Assembly (NCBI RefSeq): GCF_032854445.1
Contig: NC_088295.1
Span: 30,436,470 to 30,500,469 of the forward strand
Direction of reading: 5' to 3'
DNA: 64,000 bases
Source of the DNA: Liolophura sinensis
Taxonomy: Eukaryota > Mollusca > Polyplacophora > Chitonida > Chitonidae
Part shown: positions 39,197-50,100 of the stretch, piece by piece
Position numbering within the stretch: the stretch's first letter is position 1
How the letters are laid out: the number at the start of each line of letters is the position of its first letter
Program-made: the position numbers and the translations under genes
Notes under the pieces: generated by a model
The model's input: only the letters and a program-made list of their open reading frames with translations
Told to the model about the DNA's origin: nothing
Databases searched by the model: none

Positions 39197-41961
39197 AAAT
39201 ATCAGTGTTTACTGCTTAAGTGGACACGACCTCTTGTTATACTGTCATTATAAAGTCTTAATTTCTGTCATCATATACATGTAAAACACTTGAATTTAAA
39301 CATGGCTGTTAGCAAGTGACTCCAGTTATTTAAGAGTTATTATGACCAACACAATTTCGGTCGCTTATAATAGCGTGCCTTGTAATTTTAAATTTATATA
39401 CAAACAACTCATGCAAATTAAATATACTTTTATGGATAGTAAAAATAAATTTTAAACGAGATAAAGGATTCTTTAAAAGTGTGTTTGATATCACTACTCA
39501 CTAGGATATTGTCTGGGTTGATGTCTCTGTGAGTGACAGATAGTGAGTGCATATGGTAATATCACTACTCACCAGAATATTGTCCGGTTTGATGATACTG
39601 TGAGCGAGAGACATTGCGTGGAGATGGCAATATCCCTACTCACCAGAATATTGTCCTGTTTAATATCTCTGTGAGCGACAGACAGAGAGTGAAGATGGTA
39701 ATATCCCTACTCACCAGAATATTGTTGATAATTCTGTAAATGGCGGACAGGGAGTGGAGATGGTAATATCCCTGCTCACCAGAATATTGTTGATAATTCT
39801 GTAAATGACAGACAGGGAGTGGAGATGGTAACATCACTACTTACCAGAATATTGTCCGGTTTGATGTCTCTGTGAGCGATAGACAGCGAGTGGAGATAAC
39901 AGAGGGCGCTGATAATCTGACTGCCGATATCCCAGACATGGATCGAAGACAAACCCTACAAACCGAAGAACAGCACACATGTAAGATCCCAGTTATGACA
40001 TTTTTTTCGTTGCTACACGTTCTCCTCATTTAGAGGAAAAGAAAATAATAGTAACGCTTGGCTTGAACTGGCAGCATTCGTTTACAAAATAAAAGTGATG
40101 TTTGTATTCCTTCACGTACGAATATCACAAGGGAGATAAACGCGATCCATGTCAGTGTCTTGAAAAACTGTGGGTGACAGTTGTGTCTGTGAGCTATCAC
40201 TGATGGGTCTTAACCCTCCAATACCCCCAGGTAACTGAAATGGGATGGGCACAAAAACTCAAAACAACCAACTCAAGCAATGGCCCTAAAGACTGAAATT
40301 TTAGGAAATATGATTGCCCAAAAATAAGAAATTAACTGCAACCTGGCGTTTTCGCACTATCACAAGTTATGTGATTTGCTTTTCTCAAATTCTTAAAGTC
40401 AATAGCATCACAGATTTGATGTCTACTAAGGCAGTTATTTAATAGTCATAAGAAAACCAGCAATATCCAAACTGGACAGTGAATATTAAATAGAACTCAC
40501 AAGAGAAAATAATCTGGAATTTCCAGATTTAATTTTTCAAAGAAATGCCGAGAACGACTTTTGCCAACAAGATTAGAAGCTTAACAAACCAATATAGCTG
40601 ATGTTTGATCCATGTTATGACTTACTTTGAAAGAATCCACAGCTTGCTGCTTGACATAACGCTCCAGGTTTTCGGGAATGTATTCCATGACGATAAAACG
40701 ACAACCCAAGAGGTTAGCCGGTACGATTTTACTGACGGCAGGACTGTCCTCGAGGGTACCAATGCCACGGAATGCCACAATGTTACTGTGGCTCAGTCCC
40801 CTAAAAAAATGGCAAACAACCGGTGTAAAATGTCTGTTATCAAACATTTAGCCTCCACACTTTCTTGCTCCATAATGAAAAGGTTGAGTTCCGATTGCTG
40901 TTAATTAGGCCGTGAAATAGCCACCCGACTGGCTTACTTGTAGAATAGGTACTGTAGGAAATAGTCTCTGGAAAATGTGGAAGCATTTGGAAAAGTTTTG
41001 GCGGTCAGGAGGTTTGTAAAGGTCTTGGAAAAGAGCTGTAGTTTCTTCCTGTCCATAGGTGGTTACCTTCACCCGTAACCCAATCATGTAAAAAAAATCG
41101 TACTCGTGAACTCAGTGAAACACCAGTACAATCAAAAGTACATAAATGAATAAATGAGACTGATCAGTCAATCGTTTTGGAAATTGATTTACCAGCTGAC
41201 TGCTTCAAAAACTAGCTGATTAGCTAATGATTTACAGATTATTATTCACGAACATTTTACCTAAGTATGAACTCTTCAGCTGTCCACTGACTATCTGGGC
41301 TGTCATTAGGTTTCATGACTTTGACAGCCACGGTAGAACCCATGTACACAGCCCGAAACACCTGCCCAAAGCTGCCGGATCCCAGGGACTCCCAACGGGT
41401 GGAGGCAGGTCAGTGGTTTTCACTACCTGGTAGTCTGAAAGTATAGCAGTGAAAGTCCAATTAACGACGTATTGGAATGAGAGGCCAATCAGGAGTCAGT
41501 ACATAGTCAAACGGACGTAATTTTGTAATTAATATACGAAAATAACTAATGATTCTGTCCTAATCATATACATATGACCAAGATACTTCCTTTTATACCT
41601 GTATATATTAGAGAAAGCCTCGCTAAAAAAACCGTCTATCTTTCAGGTTTCCGTTCTGAAATACTGAGAGGAAAAGCGGTAAAAGAATAGTATCACTGCT
41701 GAACACATAGAAAAAAGGTAAGTGTGTGTTTAACTTACTCTGTGTTGCTCTTCGTCTTAGGGTACGCAGCCGCTCTACGACATCATTCTTCAGTTTCTTC
41801 AGTTTTTCGATCGAAGTGTTGATGTCATTGGTTGTTGCCCCTGTGGAACTCTCATACACTTTCGTGAGAATTGCTTCAATGCCTTTAAAAGATTCCCGTA
41901 TGTCTAATTCCCTTCTGTTGTCGTTGTCCTTGTCCTCAGGGGACATAACCTCGTCTGCCAT
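30072..41961 (-). CDS. Protein kinase fused to a C-terminal Nudix-like region, 10 exons
   Basis: Exons: 41961-41739, 41434-41261, 40800-40626, 39955-39845, 37333-37238, 36530-36221, 35345-35245, 34466-34162, 31801-31593 and 30598-30072. All have GT/AG borders and matching phases, giving about 743 residues. Residues 1-75 are charged and probably coiled coil (INTSIEKLKKLKNDVVERLR). The kinase domain (about 85-360) has LGSGSFGQVF, VAVK, AEEFIL, AHRDIKPDNIL, ADFGLA, GAPELL, ADIFSFAYVL and SDRPTSAEV, so every catalytic motif is present; the style is tyrosine-kinase-like. About 165 residues of unknown type follow, then a Nudix-like region (about 520-720) with LHLAVLT, MASPGLITCGAVE, AVRGLWEELGVEL and NHEWGMCGFVDLR. 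In the Nudix box the second position of RE is Gly and the upstream Glu is absent, so hydrolase activity is doubtful. Exon 2 lacks one base near CCACCCGTTGG, a C run. Introns carry SINEs, a TIR element and two splice-junction minisatellites. Confidence 0.85.
31292..31432 (-). mobile_element. SINE family 1 head fragment
   Basis: Only the tRNA head and the adjoining cctctccggtcg block remain (reverse orientation). It lies in the last intron of the kinase-Nudix gene. Confidence 0.75.
32311..33130. mobile_element. Non-autonomous DNA transposon, long TIRs (copy 2)
   Basis: It aligns along its length with 1078-1926 (both contain ttttattttatct, ttgtagtatatgatctca and tagaaaaagtatt). It lies in the kinase-gene intron 31802-34161. 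The outermost bases differ from copy 1, so its exact ends are uncertain. Confidence 0.78.
33838..34140 (-). mobile_element. tRNA-headed SINE, family 3
   Basis: In reverse, a tRNA-like head near 34140 (B-box-like cgttcagtaccc) leads to ccaaaggtcggtggttt and ccatcgtataaatgaaa towards 33860. The same body occurs at 13720. The family resemblance to common mollusc SINEs is from memory. Confidence 0.65.
35758..35978 (-). mobile_element. SINE family 1, degraded
   Basis: A reverse copy with an aaat-type tail at the left and the ggaagccagcacgggctgga and ccgcattggtgagaggctc blocks. The A-box end is lost. It lies in a kinase-gene intron. Confidence 0.72.
36848..37136 (+). mobile_element. tRNA-headed SINE, family 2, 5'-truncated
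   Basis: It begins in the tRNA-like head (gatccaggatcaatcctggg), passes cttccttcgtcgtcatatga-like sequence and ends in a (cact)n tail. It lies in the kinase intron between the DFG and APE exons. Confidence 0.82.
37334..38597 (-). repeat. Minisatellite built from the 3' splice site of the kinase DFG exon
   Basis: About 1.26 kb of roughly 30-bp units, typically accagtccatgagttaccta on the plus strand. On the gene strand this is ...tag|GTAACTCATGGACTGGT. The genuine exon start at 37333 reads tattag|GTAACTCATGGGCTGGTT, so the units repeat the acceptor AG and the first codons (VTHGLV). Many units keep an AG at the same place. A 140-bp higher-order block repeats identically at about 37411, 37551 and (partly) 37691. 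Confidence 0.88.
39158..39197. repeat. (AAAT)n microsatellite
   Basis: About ten aaat repeats in the kinase intron between the two splice-site minisatellites. Confidence 0.9.
39495..39838 (-). repeat. Minisatellite built from the 5' splice site of the kinase HRD exon
   Basis: Five units of 71, 71, 71, 65 and 65 bp lie directly 3' (gene strand) of the exon 39955-39845. Each repeats its last 18 codons (LHSLSIAHRDIKPDNIL region) plus about 17 bp of intron with the donor. Conceptual readings towards the exon are HRDINPDNIL, HSIIKPDNIL, HRDIKQDNIL and then two of YRIINNIL. All five keep GTGAG at the donor position; the authentic donor is GTAAGT. Confidence 0.9.
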
Positions 41962-42589
41962 TTTGGGGTCTTCACGTGGAGGGAATTAAAAAGTCTGTAT
42001 TAAAGCAGATATTAAAATTAATCCAAAGACTCACTCAAAAATACAAAAGCGTAAAAACACAACATATTTTTAATAAATATAATCCATGGAATATAGCACA
42101 GAGACACATACCGGTATTTCGGACATGGAAGTTTTCCATAAAAATGTACTTTGTTAACTCAGTGCAACATACAGCATTATTAATTCACACAATGTATTAA
42201 GGTATTGGAAGAGATGATTTTAGCTTAATGTACACAGCGTATTAGAATGAGTGAATCATGACTACAGTAGTCGTTGTACTATACACATATCACATTATAT
42301 AAATACTGTATCTGTTCACATGTTGAACAGCATTTACTGTTATTGTCGCATGCCATTAGGTGATTATACATTACTGGGCGAGTGGGTGGTGTTGTGTGTC
42401 CTGTTTATACAACAGTCGTAGCTTAGTGGTTTTCTGTGTGCATCAGGAATAATACTGCTTACCACAAAATAAGTGTTATTTTATACAATTGTACGCAATT
42501 GTGGGCAACATTAACTGGCCAGAGATATGAACATTGATTTGGCAGCGAGGGAATGTCAGTATAGACACAATAGTGATATCAGACACTGA
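41962..42589. other. Kinase-gene upstream region
   Basis: The only non-repetitive sequence between the kinase start codon and the 69-bp array. It should hold the 5' UTR and promoter. No TATA box or motif was assigned with confidence. Confidence 0.4.
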
Positions 42590-45536
42590 AAGAGATTACA
42601 GAACGCTGAGCGTACGAACGACACTGCAGGCATAACAGTGAAATCTGACAAACAGATAGCAAAACACTGACCCAACAGCCGCATGGAAATAAGTGTAAGC
42701 GTGACAGTAATACCTGAAAAACAGATACAAAACACTGACCCAACAACCGCACGGAAAAAGTGTAAGCGTGACAGTGATACCTGAAAAACAGATACAAAAC
42801 ACTGACCCAACAACCGCACGGAAATAAGTGTAAGCGTAACTGTGATACCTGACAAACAGATAGCAAACAATGACCCAACAGCCGCATGAAAATAAGTGTA
42901 AGCGTAACCGTGACATCTAACAAACAGATAGCAAAACACTGACCCAACAGCCGCACGGAAATAAGTCTAAGCGTGACAGTGATATCTAACAAACATATAG
43001 CAAAACACTGACCCAACAGCTGCATGGAAATAAGTGTAAGCATGACTGTGACACCTGGTAAACAGATACAAAGCACTGACCCAACAGCCGCATGGAAATA
43101 AGTGTCAGCGTGACAGTGATATTTGACAAACAGATAGCAAAACACTGACCCAACAGCCGCATGGAAATAAGTGTAAGCATGACTGTGACACCGGACAAAC
43201 AGATAGAAAAACACTGACCCAACAGCCGCATGGAAATACGCGTAAGCGTGACAGTGATACCTGACAAACAGATAGCAAAACACTGACCCAACAGCCGCAT
43301 GGAAATAAGTGTAAGCATGACTGTGACACCTGACAAACAGATACAAAACACTGACCCAACAGCCGCATGGAAATAAGTGTAAACGTGACTGTGATACCTG
43401 ACAAACAGATAGCAAAAACACTGACCCAACAGCCGCATGGAAATAAGTGTAAGCATGACTGTGACACCTGACAAACAGATACAAAACACTGACCCAACAG
43501 CCGCATGGAAATAAGTGTAAACGTGACTGTGATACCTGACAAACAGATAGCAAAACACTGACCCAACAGCCGCATGGAAATAAGTGTCAGCATGACTGTG
43601 ACACCTGGCAAACAGATACAAAACACTGACCCAACAACCGCACGGAAAAAAAGTGTAAGCGTGACAGTGATACCTGAAAAACAGATAGCAAACAATGACC
43701 CAACAGCCGCATGAAAATAAGTGTAAACGTGACTGTGATACCTGACAAACAGATAGCAAAACACTGACCCAACAGCCGCATGGAAATAAGTGTAAGCATG
43801 ACTGTGACACCTGGCAAACAGATACAAAACACTGACCCAACAGCCGCATGGAAATAAGTGTAAGCGTGACAGTGATACCTGACAAACAGATAGCAAACAA
43901 TGACCCAACAGCCGCATGGAAATAAGTGTAAGCCTGACAGTGATATCTGACAAACATATAGCAAAACACTGACCCAACAGCCGCATGAAAATAAGTGTAA
44001 GCGTAACCGTGACATCTAACAAACAGATACAAAACACTGACCCAGCAGCCGCATGAAAATAAGTCTAAGCGTGACAGTGATATCTAACAAACATATAGCA
44101 AAACACTGACCCAACAGCCGCATGAAAATAAGTGTAACCGTAACCGTGATAACTAACAAACAGATAGCAAAACACTGACCCAACAGCCGCATGAAAATAA
44201 GTGTAACCGTAACCGTGACATCTAACAAACAGATAGCAAAACACTGACCCAACAGCCGCACGGAAATAAGTGTAAGCGTAACCGTGATATCTAACAAACA
44301 GATAGCAAAACACTGACCCAACAGCCGCATGGAAATAAGTCTAATCGTGACAGTGATATCTAACAAACATATAGCAAAACACTGACCCAACAGCCGCATG
44401 AAAATAAGTGTAACCGTAACCGTGATAACTAACAAACAGATATCAAAACACTGACCCAACAGCCGCATGAAAATAAGTGTAAGCGTAACCGTGACATCTA
44501 ACAAACAGATAGCAAAACACTGACCCAACAGCCGCACGGAAATAAGTCTAAGCGTGACAGTGATATCTAACAAACATATAGCAAAACACTGACCCAACAG
44601 CCGCATGAAAATAAGTGTAACCGTAACCGTGATAACTAACAAACAGATAGCAAAACACTGACCCAACAGCCGCATGAAAATAAGTGTAAGCGTAACCGTG
44701 ACATCTAACAAACAGATACAAAACACTGACCCAGCAGCCACATGAAAATAAGTGTAACTGTAACCGTGATAACTAACAAACAGATAGCAAAACACTGACC
44801 CAACAGCCGCATGAAAATAAGTGTAAGCGTAACCGTGACATCTAACAAACAGATACAAAACACTGACCCAACAGCCGCACGGAAATAAGTGTAAGCGTGA
44901 CAGTGATATCTAACAAACATATAGCAAAACACTGACCCAACAGCCGCATGAAAATAAGTGTAACCGTAACCGTGATAACTAACAAACAGATAGCAAAACA
45001 CTGACCCAACAGCCGCATGAAAATAAGTGTAAGCGTAACCGTGACATCTAACAAACAGATACAAAACACTGACCCAACAGCCGCATGGAAATAAGTCTAA
45101 GCGTGACAGTGATATCTAATAAATATATAGCAAAACACTGACCCAACAGCCGCATGAAAATAAGTGTAACCGTAACCGTGATAACTAACAAACAGATAGC
45201 AAAACACTGACCCAACAGCCGCATGAAAATAAGTGTAAGCGTAACCGTGACATCTAACAAACAGATAGCAAAACACTGACCCAACAGCCGCACGGAAATA
45301 AGTCTAAGCGTGACAGTGATATCTAACAAACATATAGCAAAACACTGACCCAACAGCCGCATGAAAATAAGCGTAACCGTAACCGTGATAACTAACAAAC
45401 AGATAGCAAAACACTGACCCAACAGCCGCATGAAAATAAGTGTAAGCGTAACCGTGACATCTAACAAACAGATAGCAAAACACTGACCCAACAGCCGCAC
45501 GGAAATAAGTGTAATCGTGACAGTGATATCTAACAA
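42590..45536. repeat. 69-bp satellite array, subfamily A
   Basis: About 43 units of 68-69 bp built on gcaaaacactgacccaacag, ccgcatggaaataagtgtaa and aaacagata. From about 44.0 to 45.5 kb three unit variants (gatatctaac...catatag, gataactaac, gacatctaac) recur in order, making a higher-order repeat of about 207 bp. It lies about 0.6 kb upstream of the kinase-gene start codon. Confidence 0.95.
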
Positions 45537-46548
45537 ACAGTTAGCAAAACATTTACCCAACAGCCGTACGGACGTCTTTGTGGACATAACAGTGACATCT
45601 GACAAACAGTTAGCAAAACATTTACCCAACAGCCGTGCGGACGTCTTTGTGGACATAACAGTAACATCTGACAAACAGTTAGCAAAACATTTACCCAACA
45701 GCCGTGCGGACGCCTTTGTGGACATAACAGTGACATCTGACAAACAGTTAGCAAAACATTTACCCAACAGCCGTATGGACGTCTTTGTGGACATAACAGT
45801 GACATCTGACAAACAGTTAGCAAAACATTTACCCAACAGCCGTACGGACGTCTTTGTGGACATAACAGTGACATCTGACAAACAGTTAGTAAAACATTTA
45901 CCCAACAGCCGTATGGACGTCTTTGTGGACATAACAGTAACATCTGACAAACAGTTAGCAAAACATTTACCCAACAGCCGTACGGATGTCTTTGTGGACA
46001 TAACAGTGACATCTGACAAACAGTTAGCAAAACACTGACCAAACAGCCGTACGGACGTCTTTGTGGACATAACAGTGACATCTAACAAACAGTTAGCAAA
46101 ACATTTACCCAACAGCCGTACGGACGTCTTTGTGGACATAACAGTGACATCTGACAAGCAGTTAGCAAAACATTTACCCAACAGCCGTATGGACGTCTTT
46201 GTGGACATAACAGTGACATCTGACAAACAGTTAGCAAAACATTTACCCAACAGCCGTACGGACGTCTTTGTGGACATAACAGTGACATCTGACAAACAGT
46301 TAGCAAAACACTGACCAAACAGCCGTACGGACGTCTTTGTGGACATAACAGTGACATCTGACAAACAGTTAGCAAAACATTTACCCAACAGCCGTACGGA
46401 CGTCTTTGTGGACATAACAGTGACATCTGACAAACAGTTGGCAAAACATTTACCCAACAGCCGCATGGACGTCTTTGTGGACATAACAGTGACATCTGAC
46501 AAACAGTTAGCAAAACATTTACCCAACAGTCGTACGGACGTCAATGTA
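45537..46548. repeat. 69-bp satellite array, subfamily B
   Basis: About 14-15 units with the same 69-bp period as subfamily A but a different middle (acatttacccaacagccgta, cggacgtctttgtggacata). The variant cactgaccaaacagcc recurs 276 bp apart (46031 and 46307), four units, which shows block amplification. Because 69 is a multiple of three, long open frames arise on both strands. Confidence 0.95.
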
Positions 46549-46641
46549 TAGACATCTGGATATGGGCTGTAAGTTGAACAACTATCGTTTAACAACTATC
46601 ATACTGTCGTCGTTGCTCCATTTTCAATATTAATGTCGTTT

Positions 46642-46735
46642 ATGTATTATGTATGTTTGAAGTTTAACGTCGCACTTAACAAGTTTGCAATCATATGACG
46701 AGGAAAAGTCATTATGTGTGTGTACATATACTGTG
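46642..46735 (-). mobile_element. SINE family 2 tail fragment
   Basis: The block gtttaacgtcgcacttaaca and catatgacgag match the tail side of the family 2 copies; the rest is missing. Confidence 0.6.
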
Positions 46736-46758
46736 TCCTGTTTTGGTAAGGTCACTTA

Positions 46759-46974
46759 CTTTGGATAATTATATCACTCATGGAGTTTAAAATTATGAAT
46801 TAGAAAAAGAGTTCTAATTTCATTTTCTTAGCTAGAATATGAATTTTCAACATATATACATGTAGAGCTTGTCTTGTCATGTATCACTGACCACAGGCAA
46901 TTGTGGTAGCAAGTTTGACAGATTTTACAGATAGCTGAATATAGGCGGCTAGTTAAAAAAACTATAGTGTCCCT
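46759..46974. mobile_element. Partial copy of the long-TIR element
   Basis: Matches the right-hand quarter of 1078-1926 (attatgaattagaaaaag, tggtagcaagt, ttttacagatagct), ending actatagtgtccc. It lies between the two large tandem arrays. Confidence 0.75.
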
Positions 46975-47184
46975 CACCAACAAAGGCTGGTTGTACTATT
47001 GCTCAACATGTACATGTGAAGACACTGTGTTCACACGCGGCCAAACATCTGACCAGAAAAACTGAGCCATAGTTCATTGGCCCAGGGTGTGAAGAATGTG
47101 ATCTCGCATAGCAATCATCGAAAATTTTGGTTGAGTTTATTAATTTTTTCAAAGTTTTTTGGAACGCCTATTTCTGTTACCTCC

Positions 47185-50100
47185 AAGACACCCTATCTCA
47201 TACCGTCACCCTATCTCACATCCCAACACTCACACCATCACCCTATCTCACATCCTAAGCCTCACACATCACCTTATCTCACACCATCACCTTATCTCAA
47301 ATCATCACGCTATCTCACATCCCAACACTAATACCATCACCCTATCTCACATCCCAACCATCACACCATCACCCTATCTCATATCTCAACCCTCCAACCA
47401 TCACCCTGATACCTCCGCTTCTCGAGACCGCTCTTCAGTCTACTGTGGAAGCTCTGCTCCGTCTCTTGCGATGCTATTACCTCTGTCAAACGTCTGTCAA
47501 ACATTGTTATGAATACACATCGTATAGTAGGAATCAAACACTAGGTATTGACCCGTCTGCGTCTGCTTTCTAAACACCGTGGTTTTCTATTAGCCGAGTC
47601 CTCGGTCGTTATCATAGTGTCCATGCTTCACTCACCATTTTATCTAACAGTATGGTGTATATGAAGGAGAAGTAGGTCATGAACTTTACCGCTTTAACTA
47701 CCTCCGTGATGAACATGTATCTGATAAACAGATATCAGATGTCTGTTACTAGGCATTCGAGCAAAACATTTAGAGCTGGAGCTCACGATTATCCTTATCT
47801 CGGATCCCAACCCTTACAGTATCATTCTATCTCATATCCTAACCCTCAACTCATTATCGTACACCTCAGCCCTCACAGTATCACAATATCTCACATCACA
47901 ACCCTCAGAGTATCATCCTATCTCACATCCTAACCCTCTCACTATCAACCTATCTCAGCTCCGAATCTTCACATTATCACTCTATCTCATATCCCAAACC
48001 TCTCGCTATCACCCTATCTCACATCCTAACCCTCACACTATCACCTTATCTTACATCCCATCCTTCACACTATCACTATATGTCACCTCCCAACCCCTAC
48101 ACCATAGCCTGTCTTACACCCTATCTCATTTCACAACCCTTACACTATCATGCTTTCTCACATCCTGACCCTCAGATGGCGGAATCACAAAACTTCCGTA
48201 CAAAAGCATTTAGAGCTACAGCTCACGATCATCCTTATCTCGAATCCCAACCTTTACAGTATCATGCTATCTCATATCCTAACCCTCACCGTATCAAAAT
48301 ATTTCGCACCTCAATCCTCACAATATTCCAACCGCCACGCTATCACCCTACAAGTACCTCACATATCAGCCCTCACGCTATCACCCAATCTCTTTTCCCA
48401 GCCCTTAAACCACCACACTATCCCCAACTCTTACACCATCACCCTATCTCTTATAGGTGAGATAAGACCCTGGCACTATCATCCTACGTCACATCCCAGG
48501 CCTCCAACCATCACCCTATATCACATCTCAAACCTCCAACCATCACCCTGCCTCGCCCCCCCCCCCAAGCCCCCAACCATCACCTTATCTCTTATCTCAA
48601 TCATCCAACGATCTCATATCTCTCCCTCACACTATCACCCCATCTCATACCTCAACTCTCATTCCATCACCCTATCTCGTATATCATCCTCCACACTATC
48701 ACCCTATCTCACATCCCAACCTCATACCATTACCTTATCCCCAGTTCTCACACTATTACTCTATCTTATCCCAACACTCACACTACCAAGCTATCTCATA
48801 TCCCAACCTTCGTTCCATCACCCTATCTCATTTCCGAACTCTTATATTATCACCCATTCTCAGATCCCTACCCTCAAACTGTCACTCTATCTCATATTCC
48901 AAACCTCACACCATCACCCCATATGACATCCCAAACCTCCATCACCCTATCTCACAACCCTACACTCTAGCCATTACATCCCAACACACACACCATCACC
49001 CTATCTCACAACCCTAGACTCTAGCCGTTACATCCCAACACACACACCATCACCCTATCTCATAACCCTAGACTCTAGCCATCACATCCCAACACACACA
49101 CCATCACCCAATTTTACTACCTAACACTCACAGCATCACCCTATCTCACATCCTAAGCCACACACCATCACCCTATCTCACAACCCTAGACTCTAGCCAT
49201 TACATCCCAACACACACACCATCACCCAATTTTACTTCCCAACACTCACAGCATCACCCTATCTCACATCCTAAGCCACACACCATCACCCTATCTCACA
49301 TCCTAAGCCACACACCATCACCTATCTCACAACCTAGACTCTAGCCATCACATCCCAACACACACACCATCACCCTATCTCACAACCCTAGACTCTAGCC
49401 ATTACATCCCAACACACACACCATCACCCAATTTTACTTCCTAACACTCACAGCATCACCCTATCTCACATCCTAAACCACAGACCATCACCCTATATCA
49501 CATCCTAAGCCACACACCATCACCCTATCTCACAACCCGACTCTAGCCATCACATCCCAACACACACACCATCACCCAATTTTACTACCTAACACTCACA
49601 GCATCACCCTATCTTACATCCTAAGCCACACACCATCACCCTATCTCACATCCCAAACCTCCATCACCCTATCTCACATCCCTAGACTCTAGCCATTACA
49701 TCCCAACACACACACCATCGCCCAATTTTACTTCCTAACACTCACAGCATCACCCTATCTCACATCCTAAGCCACACACCATCACCCTATCTCACATCCT
49801 AAGCCACACACCATCACCCTATCTCACAACCCTAGACTCTAGCCATTACATCCCAACACACACACCATCACCCAATTTTACTTCCTAACACTCACAGCAT
49901 CACCCTATCTCACATCCTAAGCCACACACCATCACCCTATATCACATCCTAAGCCACACACCATCACCCTATCTCACAACCCTAAACTCTAGCCATTACA
50001 TCCCAACACACACACCATTACCCAATTTTACTACCTAACACTCACAGCATCACCCTAACTCACATCCTAAGCCACACACCATCACCCTATCTCACAACCC

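Noticed and set aside
40905-41087. Possible 30-bp exon between kinase exons 2 and 3
   Set aside because: Direct joining of 41261 to 40800 gives AEEFILRGLSHSNIV, a correct kinase alphaC-to-beta4 spacing, so no extra exon is needed.
42556-45069. Several overlapping minus-strand frames of 75-348 codons (RLLGQCF-type repeats)
   Set aside because: They arise from the 69-bp satellite in all frames, shift frame at 68-bp units and lack codon-like conservation.
47077-48926. Plus-strand frames rich in His, Ser, Pro, Ile and Tyr
   Set aside because: Low-complexity translation of the G-poor tandem array.
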